Shown: in pieces, positions 36,211-45,649 of the stretch
How the letters are laid out: each line of letters opens with the position of its first letter
How positions within the stretch are numbered: position 1 is the stretch's first letter
Source of the DNA: an uncultured Pelagibacteraceae bacterium
GTDB lineage: Bacteria > Pseudomonadota > Alphaproteobacteria > Pelagibacterales > Pelagibacteraceae
Direction of reading: 5' to 3'
Length of the DNA: 61,662 nucleotides
Assembly: GCA_902566755.1 (NCBI GenBank)
Contig: CACFJR010000003.1
Span: forward strand, 1 to 61,662
Translations under genes and position numbers: made by a program
Notes under the pieces: model-generated
Databases searched by the model: none
The model's input: the letters and a program-made list of their open reading frames with translations, nothing else
Told to the model about the DNA's origin: nothing

Positions 36211-38610
36211 ATGTTTTCAAATATATACCAATCATTAGTTTTAAGGAATCCGCGTATAGTTTTTTTAATATTAATTTTAGTTACCTCTTTTTTTTTAATT
36301 AATACTAAGGATTTTAGACTAGATGCATCCTCAGAAACTTTACTTATAGAGGGGGATCCAGATTTAGAATACCTTAAAGAGATTAATCAAAGATATAAAT
36401 CTAAGGATTTTTTAGTACTTACCTTTACACCGAAAGAAGCTTTAACTTCTGAAAGCTCAATCAACAATATCCTAAGTTTAAAATACAAAATACAAAGTCT
36501 TGATTGGGTTCATAGTGTCGTTACAATATTAGATGTACCCTTGCTTGAAAGTTCTGACGAACCACTAATGGATCGTATTAAAAATTTTAGAACCTTGAAA
36601 GATGAAAATATAGATAAAGACCGAGCATTTAATGAAATTTTAAATAGTCCAGTTTTTAAAAACCTTGTGATAAGCGAAGATGCAACAACTACGGGTATTA
36701 TAGTTAATTTAAAAAGAAAAACAGTTTTAGAGTCATCTGCATTTGAAAATGAAAAAGAATTTGAGGAATACAAAGATAAACTTAAATCTGAAAACCATGA
36801 AAATATTAGAGAAATAAGAGAAGTAATTAATTCATTTAAAGAGATTGGAAAAATTCATCTAGGAGGGATACCGATGATTGCTGATGACATGATGACATTT
36901 ATCAAGAAGGATATTATTGTCTTTGGTATCGGTGTTTTTGCTTTTATTATAATTACTTTGTGGTTTGTTTTTAGAAAAATTCTTTGGATTACAATCCCTA
37001 TTTCAAGTTGTTTTTTTGCTGTGGTAATAATGATTGGATTTTTGGGTCTGATGAATTGGAAGGTTACAGTTATATCATCAAATTTTATAGCTATGATGTT
37101 GATACTTACAATGGCTATGAATATTCACATAAGCACAAGGTATATTCAGCTAACAAAAGCTCATTCAGATTTAGATAATTATGAAATTTTAAGAAAAGCT
37201 ACCTCTAAGATGGTTTGGCCTATACTTTACACTGTGTTAACAACAATTTGTGCTTTTCTATCTTTAATTTTTAGTGGAATTAAACCAATTATTGATTTTG
37301 GATGGATGATGACTTTTGGATTGATAACTTCATTTTTAATAACTTTTACATTACTTCCTGCATTGCTAGGAATTTTTTATTCAAAAGAGATAAATATTAA
37401 TGAAAAATCTTTATCTTTTTTAACAAATCCACTTTCTAAGCTTTCAATAGAGAAAACAAATTTAGTATTTATCATCTCAATTTTTTTTATAATTTTTAGT
37501 ATTTTTGGGATATCAAAATTAAAAGTTGAAAATAGTTTTATTAATTATTTCAGTAAAGATACAGAAATCTATCAAGGAATGAAGTTAATCGATGAAAAAC
37601 TTGGTGGCACAACACCTTTGGAAATCATTTTAAGGTTTTCAGGAAAAAAAAATGATGATAACGCTGGAGAAGATGATGAGTTTAAAGACTGGGATGAGGA
37701 TGATGGTGATGAAAGTAAATATTGGTTTACAAAAGATAAGATTGATAAAATAAATAAGGTACATAATTATTTAGAAAATATAGAACACGTTGGTAAAGTG
37801 TTGTCTTTCTCTTCAATTATTCAGGTTGCTACTAAATTAAATAACAATAAAGAATTAGGAACTTTAGAAATGGGAGTTTTATACAGTAAAATTCCTGAAA
37901 CTGTTAAAAGCGAAATCATAGATCCCTACATTTCAATTAAAGATGATGAGGCAAGAATAAGTTTAAGAATAAAAGATTCTTCCAAAGATTTGAGAAGAAA
38001 TGATTTAATCAAGAAAATTAATTTTGATATTCAGAATGAAATTGGTTTAAGTAAAGAAGAATTCAAACTCGGTGGTGTTTTAATTTTATTCAATAATCTT
38101 TTACAAAGTTTATTTAAATCTCAAATATTAACTCTAGGCCTAGTCATGTGTGGAATAATGGCAATGTTCTTAGTTTTATTTAGAAATTTAAAGATTTCTT
38201 TAATCGGTGTTATTCCAAATTTCATTGCTGCATTTTCAATTTTAGGCTTAATAGGAGTCTTGGGTATCCCGCTTGATATGATGACAATAACTATAGCCGC
38301 TATTACAATTGGGATCGCTGTTGATAACAGTATTCACTATATCTACCGTTTCCAAGAGGAATATAAAAAAAATAACAACTATGAAGAGTCAATACGATTA
38401 TGTCATTCTACTGTAGGCGTAGCAATATTAAACACATCGATTACTATAATATTTGGTTTTTCAATACTTGTTCTCTCAAATTTCATTCCTACAATTTATT
38501 TTGGTATTTTTACTGGTATTGCAATGTTCTTAGCTATGATACTAGTTCTTACTTTATTGCCTAGTTTAATTTTGTACATACAGCCTTTTGAAAAAAGATT
38601 AAATGTTTGA
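36211..38610 (+). CDS. RND/MMPL-family exporter (COG1033-like)
   Basis: A 799-residue inner-membrane protein with duplicated RND architecture: one membrane helix, a periplasmic loop, five helices (about 230-390), then the same again (about 410-430 and 630-790). Sterol-sensing-type stretches such as ITIGIAVDNSIHYIYRF and MLILTMAMNIHISTRY carry the proton-relay-like Asp/Asn pattern. Related proteins export lipids or other hydrophobic molecules. The second loop has an acidic insert (about residues 482-505, rich in D, E and G). The substrate is unknown. It overlaps cvpA by 8 nt. Confidence 0.82.
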   Translation: MFSNIYQSLVLRNPRIVFLILILVTSFFLINTKDFRLDASSETLLIEGDPDLEYLKEINQRYKSKDFLVLTFTPKEALTSESSINNILSLKYKIQSLDWVHSVVTILDVPLLESSDEPLMDRIKNFRTLKDENIDKDRAFNEILNSPVFKNLVISEDATTTGIIVNLKRKTVLESSAFENEKEFEEYKDKLKSENHENIREIREVINSFKEIGKIHLGGIPMIADDMMTFIKKDIIVFGIGVFAFIIITLWFVFRKILWITIPISSCFFAVVIMIGFLGLMNWKVTVISSNFIAMMLILTMAMNIHISTRYIQLTKAHSDLDNYEILRKATSKMVWPILYTVLTTICAFLSLIFSGIKPIIDFGWMMTFGLITSFLITFTLLPALLGIFYSKEININEKSLSFLTNPLSKLSIEKTNLVFIISIFFIIFSIFGISKLKVENSFINYFSKDTEIYQGMKLIDEKLGGTTPLEIILRFSGKKNDDNAGEDDEFKDWDEDDGDESKYWFTKDKIDKINKVHNYLENIEHVGKVLSFSSIIQVATKLNNNKELGTLEMGVLYSKIPETVKSEIIDPYISIKDDEARISLRIKDSSKDLRRNDLIKKINFDIQNEIGLSKEEFKLGGVLILFNNLLQSLFKSQILTLGLVMCGIMAMFLVLFRNLKISLIGVIPNFIAAFSILGLIGVLGIPLDMMTITIAAITIGIAVDNSIHYIYRFQEEYKKNNNYEESIRLCHSTVGVAILNTSITIIFGFSILVLSNFIPTIYFGIFTGIAMFLAMILVLTLLPSLILYIQPFEKRLNV

Positions 38611-39148
38611 CCAGTTTTTGAATTTTTTTGATAAATTTCAATTGTTCGACCTTTTATATCTTACCTTAACGATATTATCTTTAATCAAATGTTCATCTAA
38701 AGGTTTTGTTTTAAGTGTTTTATCAGCTAGTAAGTGGTTGTTTTCATACGTTGTTGCTCTTTATCTATTTCCAAAAGCAAAACCTTTTGTTGAAGACATT
38801 TTGGACAACGAATACGTTTTAGATATTGTGCTAGGTATAAGTATTTTTATAGTTGTTTTATTCATTGTTTTAATGATTAATAAAGGAATCAGTAAAGCAG
38901 TAAGTTACTCAGGAATTGGTACTTTAGATAAAATATTTGGATTCTTTTTTGGATTTTTAAGAGCTTACGTTATTTCAGTATGTATTTTTGCAACAATAGA
39001 CATCATATATAATCATAATAAATGGCCAATAAATCTTGACCAATCAATAAGCTTTCCTTATGTTCTTAAGGGAAGCAATTATTTAATAAAAGAATTCCCA
39101 AATGAAGAAAATTACCAGGACACTAAAGAGAAAGTTCAAGAACTTTAA
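38603..39148 (+). CDS. cvpA: CvpA family membrane protein
   Basis: A 181-residue protein with about four membrane segments (roughly 14-34, 38-56, 70-90, 105-130). The SVLSASKWLFSYVVALYLFP and GFFFGFLRAYVISVCIF stretches mark CvpA. In E. coli CvpA is linked to colicin V production and envelope stress, and it is often next to purF, as here. The biochemical role is unsettled. Its last 47 nt overlap the start of purF in another frame. Confidence 0.9.
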   Translation: MFDQFLNFFDKFQLFDLLYLTLTILSLIKCSSKGFVLSVLSASKWLFSYVVALYLFPKAKPFVEDILDNEYVLDIVLGISIFIVVLFIVLMINKGISKAVSYSGIGTLDKIFGFFFGFLRAYVISVCIFATIDIIYNHNKWPINLDQSISFPYVLKGSNYLIKEFPNEENYQDTKEKVQEL

Positions 39149-40583
39149 TCCAAAACTAAAAGAGGAATGTGGTATTTTTGGTATAAGTGACAACCAAGAC
39201 GCATCAACACTTTCTACACTTGGTTTACATGCTTTACAACATAGAGGACAAGAGGGTTGTGGAGTCGTAACCTTCGATGGAAAAAAATATCACTCAGAAA
39301 AAAGATTTGGATTAGTTGGTGATAATTTTAATAAAGAAGAAGTTTTAAAATCTCTCCCAGGAAATTTTGCTATTGCTCATAATAGATATAGCACTACCGG
39401 AGGTACAACATTAAGGAATATTCAGCCTTTTTATGCAGACACTAATACTGGAGGAATAGGAGTAGCTCATAATGGTAATCTTACAAATGCAATAACTCTT
39501 AGAAGAAAATTAGTTGAAGATGGTGCAATTTTTTATACTACATCAGATACTGAAACAATCGTTCAGTTAATTGCAAGATCAAAGAGAGGAAAAGTTATAG
39601 ACAAAATTATTGATGCTTTGTTTCAAATACAAGGTGGTTATGCGCTTGTAATGCTTGCGAAAAATTTACTTGTTGGCGTAAGAGATCCTTTTGGAATAAG
39701 ACCTTTGGTAATAGGAAAACTTAAAGACTCTTATGTTTTTGCCTCCGAAACTTGTGCATTAGATATTATAGGAGCCAAATATATCAGAGATGTAGAAAAT
39801 GGTGAAATTGTTTATGTTGAAAACAAAAAACTTATTAGTTTAAAACCATTTCCATTAAAAAAAATTAGGCCGTGTATTTTTGAATATATCTATTTCTCAA
39901 GACCGGATAGTATTTTAAATGGAAAATGTGCTTATGAGTATAGAAAAAATTTTGGTGTAGAGCTTGCAAAAGAAACCAGTATTGATGCTGATTTAATAGT
40001 TCCTGTTCCAGACTCAGGAAATGCTGCAGCTATTGGTTATAGCCAACATGAAAAAATTAATTTTGACCTCGGTTTAATAAGAAATCACTATGTAGGAAGA
40101 ACTTTTATTGAACCAGCTCAAAAGATAAGAAGTCTTGGTGTTAGATTAAAATTAAATGCAAATAAATCTACAATCAAAAATAAAAAAATTGTCTTGGTTG
40201 ATGACTCTTTAGTGAGAGGTACGACCTCACACAAAATAGTAAGAATGTTATATGACTTTGGGGCAAAAGAGGTGCATGTTAGAATTGCGTCGCCTGAAAT
40301 TAGATTTCCAGACTTCTATGGTGTTGATACACCGACAAAAAAAGAGCTTTTAGCAGCTAATAAAACTAATGAAGAGATTTGCAAATATATAGATGCAAAA
40401 TCTCTTAAATTCTTAAGTGTTGACGGTTTGTATAGAGCAATAGGTTATGAAAAAAGAAACTCAACGTACCCACAATTAACTGATCATTATTTTACAGGTG
40501 ATTACCCTGTAAAACTAATTGATGACCTAGGTGATAATAAAGTGACACAGTTGTCTTTATTGAGTACAAAGTCTAATAATTGA
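39102..40583 (+). CDS. purF: Amidophosphoribosyltransferase
   Basis: A 493-residue enzyme for the first committed purine step: PRPP plus glutamine gives phosphoribosylamine. The catalytic N-terminal nucleophile is Cys23 in KEECGIFGIS, so a 22-residue propeptide must be removed. HRGQEGCG, RYSTTG, HNGNLTNA and the PRPP motif IVLVDDSLVRGTTS are present. No ATG, GTG or TTG lies between 39102 and the Cys codon, so the 47-nt overlap with cvpA appears real. It is followed by the HD-domain and glutathione genes. Confidence 0.95.
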   Translation: MKKITRTLKRKFKNFNPKLKEECGIFGISDNQDASTLSTLGLHALQHRGQEGCGVVTFDGKKYHSEKRFGLVGDNFNKEEVLKSLPGNFAIAHNRYSTTGGTTLRNIQPFYADTNTGGIGVAHNGNLTNAITLRRKLVEDGAIFYTTSDTETIVQLIARSKRGKVIDKIIDALFQIQGGYALVMLAKNLLVGVRDPFGIRPLVIGKLKDSYVFASETCALDIIGAKYIRDVENGEIVYVENKKLISLKPFPLKKIRPCIFEYIYFSRPDSILNGKCAYEYRKNFGVELAKETSIDADLIVPVPDSGNAAAIGYSQHEKINFDLGLIRNHYVGRTFIEPAQKIRSLGVRLKLNANKSTIKNKKIVLVDDSLVRGTTSHKIVRMLYDFGAKEVHVRIASPEIRFPDFYGVDTPTKKELLAANKTNEEICKYIDAKSLKFLSVDGLYRAIGYEKRNSTYPQLTDHYFTGDYPVKLIDDLGDNKVTQLSLLSTKSNN

Positions 40584-40585
40584 GT

Positions 40586-41143
40586 ATGAAAAAAGTAAAT
40601 TTTACAGAAATGAAAAACGGCTCTAAGGAGGACTACCTTTTTCTAGACAAATTAGAAAAAGAGTATGTTGACGAGACAGCTGATAGAATATTAAATTTTT
40701 TATCTAGAATGATGACAACTTTAGAAGGTTATAAGATCACAAGATTAGAGCATTCCTTGCAAAGTGCTACGAGAGCTTTTAGAAATAATGAAAGTGAAGA
40801 GATGGTTGTTGCATGTTTACTGCATGATATTGGGGATGAATTAGCTCCTTTAAACCACTCAGAGTATGCGGCATCAGTATTAAAGCCTTATGTATCTGAA
40901 AAAACTCATTGGATAATTGAAAAACATGGTGAATTTCAAATGTATTATTATGCGCATCATCTTGGAGCTGACCGATTTAAAAGAGAAAAATATAAAGATC
41001 ACAAGTATTATCAAGATACAATAAATTTTTGTGAAAAATATGATCAATGTTCTTTTGATCCAGAATATAATAGCATGAGTTTAGAGGAATTTGCACCAAT
41101 GGTGAAAAGAATATTTGCTAGAAAACCATATTCTTCACTTTAA
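40586..41143 (+). CDS. HD-domain protein (COG4341/PhnZ-like)
   Basis: A 185-residue all-helical HD-domain protein starting at the ATG at 40586, two nt after the purF stop; a TTG two codons earlier is possible. Metal ligands are suggested by TRLEHSLQ, the ACLLHDIGDELAPLNHSEYAA block with the HD pair, then IEKHGEFQMYYYAHH. The LEH-HDI-H-H pattern resembles the PhnZ/TmpB diiron oxygenase branch as much as classical phosphohydrolases. The Tyr/Glu pair of PhnZ before LEH is not clearly conserved. It lies between purF and gshA; the substrate is unknown. Confidence 0.75.
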   Translation: MKKVNFTEMKNGSKEDYLFLDKLEKEYVDETADRILNFLSRMMTTLEGYKITRLEHSLQSATRAFRNNESEEMVVACLLHDIGDELAPLNHSEYAASVLKPYVSEKTHWIIEKHGEFQMYYYAHHLGADRFKREKYKDHKYYQDTINFCEKYDQCSFDPEYNSMSLEEFAPMVKRIFARKPYSSL

Positions 41144-41165
41144 AAAAACTTTGTTTTCGAAAAAA

Positions 41166-42461
41166 ATGTTTTTCAAAAAAGAAGAAATTATTGAATATTT
41201 TAAGTCTGGAATAAAAAATACTAGAAATTTTAAAATTGGTGTGGAGCATGAAAAGTTTTTATTCAATAAACACAACAACAAAAGAATTGACTATTTAAAG
41301 ATCAAAGAAATGTTTTCAGCTTTAATGGAATTTGGGTGGAATCCCGTTTTTGAGAAAGAAAATATTGTCGCTTTAAATAAAGGTGGAAGAAATATTACTT
41401 TAGAACCAGGGAATCAAATTGAGTTATCTGGTGATAAGTTAAATAATATGCATGAAGCATGCGCAGAGTCACAAAATTATTTATTTGAACTCAAACAAGT
41501 AACAAAAAAATTAAGTATGAATATAGTTAGTGCAGGATTTGATCCTATATCAAAATTAAAAGAAATTCCCAATAATCCAAAACAAAGATATAAACTAATG
41601 ACACAAGATATGCCTTTAGGTGGAGAGTTAAGTTTAGATATGATGTATCGAACATGTGGAACTCAACTTAATATAGATTTCAATTCTGAGGAAGATTTTG
41701 TTAAAAAGTTTAAAATAGTTAATTCTATAGTCCCTATTGCAATCTCCCTGTTTGCTAATTCCTCAATTGTGGAAAAAAAAAATAGCAACTATCTATCTTA
41801 TAGATCTAAAGTTTGGCAAAGTACTTCAAGAGCTGGATTACCCAAATTATTTTTAGAAAATTTAAATTTCGAAAAGTATGCAGATTTTGTAATAAATTTT
41901 CCAATATTATTTTTAAAACATAATGATCAGTATATTTCCGGTAGAAAATATATTTTTAAAGATTTTATGGAAGGAAAAATCGATGAGATTGACAATAGAC
42001 TTCCAACGCAAGAAGATTTAGCAATTCATTTGAGTACAATTTTCACTGAGAATAGACTTAAAAAATATATTGAGATAAGATCTATGGATTCATGTGGCTG
42101 GGAATGTTTGTGTGCAGGACCTGCTTTTAACATAGGTATGCTTTACGGAAATTTAGATGAAGTTCACGAATTAGTTTCCAAATGGGATAAGGACAAAATA
42201 ATTAATGCTTATTTGGAGGCTCCAAAAAAAGGGTTTAATACACAATTAATGGGTAAAGATCTATACTATTGGTCTTCCATCCTACTTAATTTCTCGAGAA
42301 AAGGTTTAGAAAACAGAGATATTTTAAATAAAAAGGGAAATAACGAAACAGTTTTTTTAAACCACTTACAAAAAGTAATTGATAATAAAATAACAAACGC
42401 AGATCATATGATTAGCAAATTTTCAAAAAATGAAAATTTAGATGAATTATATGACAAATAA
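41166..42461 (+). CDS. gshA: Glutamate-cysteine ligase, plant/alphaproteobacterial type
   Basis: About 431 residues from the ATG at 41166; the open frame extends 17 codons further into the preceding gene, but MFFKKEEIIEYF is the natural start. It joins Glu and Cys with ATP, the first step to glutathione. IGVEHEKFLF, NITLEPGNQIELSG, MYRTCGTQLNIDF, YRSKVWQSTSRAG and YIEIRSMDSCGWECLCAGPAF match the plant-type family. Paired cysteines in plant enzymes act as redox switches; whether those here do is untested. gshB follows, with an 11-nt overlap. Confidence 0.93.
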   Translation: MFFKKEEIIEYFKSGIKNTRNFKIGVEHEKFLFNKHNNKRIDYLKIKEMFSALMEFGWNPVFEKENIVALNKGGRNITLEPGNQIELSGDKLNNMHEACAESQNYLFELKQVTKKLSMNIVSAGFDPISKLKEIPNNPKQRYKLMTQDMPLGGELSLDMMYRTCGTQLNIDFNSEEDFVKKFKIVNSIVPIAISLFANSSIVEKKNSNYLSYRSKVWQSTSRAGLPKLFLENLNFEKYADFVINFPILFLKHNDQYISGRKYIFKDFMEGKIDEIDNRLPTQEDLAIHLSTIFTENRLKKYIEIRSMDSCGWECLCAGPAFNIGMLYGNLDEVHELVSKWDKDKIINAYLEAPKKGFNTQLMGKDLYYWSSILLNFSRKGLENRDILNKKGNNETVFLNHLQKVIDNKITNADHMISKFSKNENLDELYDK

Positions 42462-43377
42462 AATTGTTGCTATTCAAGGGGATATTCCTTCTAAGTTAAA
42501 TCCTGAAACAGATACTAGTATTTTTTTAGCTAATGAAATTCAAAATAAAAGTTATAAAATTTTCTATTACGAACCAAAAAATCTTTCAATTATTAATTCA
42601 AAAGTGGTAGCTAAAGGATATTTCGTAACAATTAATTATAATAAAAAAAAATTTTATAAAATTTTAGAAAAAAAAACTCTTGAACTTGTAAAATGTAAGT
42701 TTATTCTCATTCGTCAAAATCCACCATTTAATCTTGAGTATATCTCAACAACTTATATTTTAGACTCGATAAAAACCAAGGTTAAAATAATAAATGATCC
42801 AACATCTATTAGGAGCATTTCTGAAAAGTTATACTCGTCTAGATATCAAAAATATATGCCTAACACTTTATTTACTCAAAATATTAATGAAATTAAGGCT
42901 TTTTTTAAAAAAAACAAAAAGGTTATCTTAAAACCTATTCATGGTTACAGTGGAAATGATATTCATTTATTAAACAGATTTAAATCAAATCTAGTTAAAA
43001 GATTTATTAAAAAAAATGGTCATATTGTGTGTCAAAAATTTCTTCCAAAAATAAATAAAGGAGACAAAAGAGTTTTTGTTATAAACGGGAAATTATGTGG
43101 TGTTATTTCAAGAATTCCAAAAAAAGGATCATTTTTAAGCAATATGAGCAAGGGAGCTAAAGTAGTAAATACAAAATTAACTAAAGTAGAAAAGCAAATT
43201 TCAAATTTAATTGCTAAAGATTTAAAAAAAGAAAACATTTTTTTTGCTGGAATTGACTTGATTGATCAAAAGCTTAACGGTGATATAAATGTTACATCTC
43301 CCACAGGAATAAAAACTTACTTTGATCTATCAGGTAAAAATCTAGCAAAAACTTTTTGGAAGGAACTTAAAGCATGA
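42451..43377 (+). CDS. gshB: Glutathione synthetase
   Basis: About 308 residues from the ATG at 42451 (an ATG three codons earlier is possible). It adds glycine to gamma-Glu-Cys. It has the bacterial GshB layout: N-terminal IVAIQGDIPSKLNPETDTS, central IRQNPPFNLEYISTTY, the ATP-grasp KPIHGYSGNDIH and KGDKRVFVINGKLCG, then FAGIDLIDQKLNGDINVTSPTG. With gshA it completes glutathione synthesis. It shares an ATGA overlap with the DMT transporter downstream. Confidence 0.94.
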   Translation: MTNKIVAIQGDIPSKLNPETDTSIFLANEIQNKSYKIFYYEPKNLSIINSKVVAKGYFVTINYNKKKFYKILEKKTLELVKCKFILIRQNPPFNLEYISTTYILDSIKTKVKIINDPTSIRSISEKLYSSRYQKYMPNTLFTQNINEIKAFFKKNKKVILKPIHGYSGNDIHLLNRFKSNLVKRFIKKNGHIVCQKFLPKINKGDKRVFVINGKLCGVISRIPKKGSFLSNMSKGAKVVNTKLTKVEKQISNLIAKDLKKENIFFAGIDLIDQKLNGDINVTSPTGIKTYFDLSGKNLAKTFWKELKA

Positions 43378-44234
43378 ATAGTTTAACTGATCAAAAAAAA
43401 GGGTCTTTAATGGCTTTTGTGGCTGTGATGTTTATAACACCAGACTCTTTATTTATCAGACTATCAAATGTTGAGACTTGGAGTTTGGTTTTTTATAGAG
43501 GCATCATACCGTTTGTTTTAGTTTTTATTGGAATGCTTTTAATTTACAAATTAAAATTTTTTAATTTATTAAGATCAAATGGCTATTATGGTTTCGCTTA
43601 CGTTTTAACTTTTTCAGTTACTAACATTGCTTTTGTTGTTTCGATCCAAAATACAAATGTTGCTAATACTTTGATAATGATTGCTACAGCACCAATGTTA
43701 TCAGCCATTCTTGGGTCATTTTTCCTTAAAGAAAATCCTGATAAAAAAACCTGGGTAGCAATTTTTATAACTTTTTTTGCTGCACTATATATTTTTTACG
43801 ACTCAATTAAATTAGGAAATTTTTTTGGTGATATTTTAGGATTTGTTGCTGCCATGGGTCTAGCAGTGGGTGCTGTTATAATTAGATCAGCAAAAAAATT
43901 AAACCTGGTTCCCTCTGCAGTGGGTGGAAAGTTGATTATAGCACTTTTTGCAATGCTTTTTGTAAAAGATTATTCTCTGAATAATAACGATATTTATATT
44001 GTTCCTTTAATGTGTGTAATGTGTGTAGCTATACCATTCGTTCTTGTTACTATAGCACCTAGGTTTATAACAGCAGCAGAGGTTAACTTATTTTTTTTGT
44101 TAGAAACTATAATAGGTCCGATTTGGGTCTGGCTCATTATTAAAGAACAGCCTACACCTGAAACAATCGTGGGGGGTGCTATAATTGTATTAACAATAGC
44201 CACCCACTCTTTCTTAAAATTAAAAAAGTCATAA
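43374..44234 (+). CDS. DMT-family (EamA) transporter
   Basis: A 286-residue inner-membrane protein with about ten helices in two EamA repeats (roughly 10-135 and 150-283). The repeats end in ATAPMLSAILGSFFLKENP and LFFLLETIIGPIWVWLIIKEQPT, the diagnostic EamA pattern. It starts with an ATGA overlap with gshB, so it is likely co-transcribed with glutathione genes. Export of a thiol compound or an amino acid is a reasonable inference, but EamA substrates cannot be read from sequence. Confidence 0.88.
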   Translation: MNSLTDQKKGSLMAFVAVMFITPDSLFIRLSNVETWSLVFYRGIIPFVLVFIGMLLIYKLKFFNLLRSNGYYGFAYVLTFSVTNIAFVVSIQNTNVANTLIMIATAPMLSAILGSFFLKENPDKKTWVAIFITFFAALYIFYDSIKLGNFFGDILGFVAAMGLAVGAVIIRSAKKLNLVPSAVGGKLIIALFAMLFVKDYSLNNNDIYIVPLMCVMCVAIPFVLVTIAPRFITAAEVNLFFLLETIIGPIWVWLIIKEQPTPETIVGGAIIVLTIATHSFLKLKKS

Positions 44235-44292
44235 GTTCGTCATAATAATTTCTTGATTTAGTCTCAAATCAGAAATAATAAGCTGCCAATTT

Positions 44293-45570
44293 ATGAATAA
44301 AGTATTTAAAAATTCTTGGGCATTATTTTTGGGTATGAGTGCGATCATGCTAGCCTACGGTTATCAAAATGCTTTATTAGGAGTAAGAGCAGTTATTGAA
44401 GAATTTAGTCTTGCTTCAACTGGATTTATGATGTCTGGCTATTTTGTTGGTTACTTTATAGGTGCCAGAACTGTTCCTTCAGTCATATCAGGAGTTGGTC
44501 ATATAAGAGTATTTGCTGCTTTTGCATCTGTAGCTTCACTTGCGATATTAGTTCACTCAGTTTTTGTAAATCCCATAACTTGGTTCTTATTGAGAGTAAT
44601 TACAGGATACTCAATGGTTTCAATCTATACAATTGCTGAGAGTTGGTTGAACGATAGATCAAGTAATAAAAATAGAGGTAAAGTTCTATCTATTTACATG
44701 ATTATTTTATATGGATCTATGGGATCGGGAATGTTTTTATTAAATTTTAGTAGTCCTGAGAATTTTCAGCCTTTCATTTTAATATCTGTATTAATGTCAT
44801 TAGCGCTTCTGCCAATTTTATTAACTAAAAGAAAGCCACCAACTTTTAAGAAAATTAAAAGTATGAGTTTAAAAGAATTATATTCATCATCACCTCTTGG
44901 AATGGTGAGCTCTGTTCTTTACGGAACAATTCAATCAGCATTGTTTACCTTATTAGCAGTTTATGCGGCTGCAATGAATTTTAGTATATTTGACATATCT
45001 TTAGTTACTTTTATGTTGGCAATTTCAGGTGCAATCTCTCAGTATCCTGTGGGCTACATTTCAGATAAATTTGATAGAAGAAAAGTTATTATTTATTCAA
45101 CTTTCGGAGCTGCATTATTTGCTTTCTTTGCAATCTTTTCAGTTGGCACAATGTATTTACCAGATGGTCTGGGGTCTTCAAAGTTTTGGTTTTATATTTT
45201 TTTAATAGCCTTTTCTGTATGTAGCTTACCAATGTTTTCTTTAATACTTGCACATACCAATGACTTTATAACTAGAGACAAGTTTGTTGCTGCAGGAGCA
45301 GGTTTGCAATTTGCTTTTGGTTTGGGTGCGATAAGCGGACCTTTTTTATGTTCTTTGTTAATGGGTTTAGTTGGGAATAATGGATTTTTTATATTTCTAA
45401 TTATATTTCATTGTATAATTGGTGTTTTTGCGGTTTATAGAATGAAAATAAGACCATCAGAAGAAAATCCTGACTCACAGTTCGTTGCTGTTCCTACGAC
45501 GATTACTCCTGTTGGAATGGAGTTAAACCCCACAACGGAGCCCATTGAAGAGCCAGAAAAAATCAAATAA
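44293..45570 (+). CDS. MFS transporter (YcaD-like)
   Basis: A 425-residue major facilitator with about twelve helices and a soluble C-terminal tail rich in Pro, Thr and Glu. The motif-A equivalent in the second half is GYISDKFDRRKVII. GYSMVSIYTIAESWLNDRSSNKNRGKVLSIYM resembles the YcaD/COG0477 branch. The substrate is unknown. It lies 58 nt after the DMT transporter gene, so it may be a separate unit. Part of the 79-nt gap that follows can fold into a weak A/T-only stem. Confidence 0.85.
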   Translation: MNKVFKNSWALFLGMSAIMLAYGYQNALLGVRAVIEEFSLASTGFMMSGYFVGYFIGARTVPSVISGVGHIRVFAAFASVASLAILVHSVFVNPITWFLLRVITGYSMVSIYTIAESWLNDRSSNKNRGKVLSIYMIILYGSMGSGMFLLNFSSPENFQPFILISVLMSLALLPILLTKRKPPTFKKIKSMSLKELYSSSPLGMVSSVLYGTIQSALFTLLAVYAAAMNFSIFDISLVTFMLAISGAISQYPVGYISDKFDRRKVIIYSTFGAALFAFFAIFSVGTMYLPDGLGSSKFWFYIFLIAFSVCSLPMFSLILAHTNDFITRDKFVAAGAGLQFAFGLGAISGPFLCSLLMGLVGNNGFFIFLIIFHCIIGVFAVYRMKIRPSEENPDSQFVAVPTTITPVGMELNPTTEPIEEPEKIK

Positions 45571-45649
45571 TTAATTCTATTAGCAGTTGTAACTCAAAAT
45601 AAACAATAAATAAAATTTAATCTTGTTGAATTTAATTTTATTTGCTTAA

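Noticed and set aside
36984-37178. 64-codon frame within the MMPL exporter
   Set aside because: It is a shifted-frame shadow of the membrane-helix coding region, with no start context and no conserved pattern.
45608-45643. Inverted repeat (10-bp arms AAATAAAATT / AATTTTATTT, 16-nt loop) between the MFS and coiled-coil genes as a terminator
   Set aside because: The arms contain only A/T and the loop is long, so the stem is weak. In this base composition such repeats occur by chance, and no clear T-tract follows the stem.
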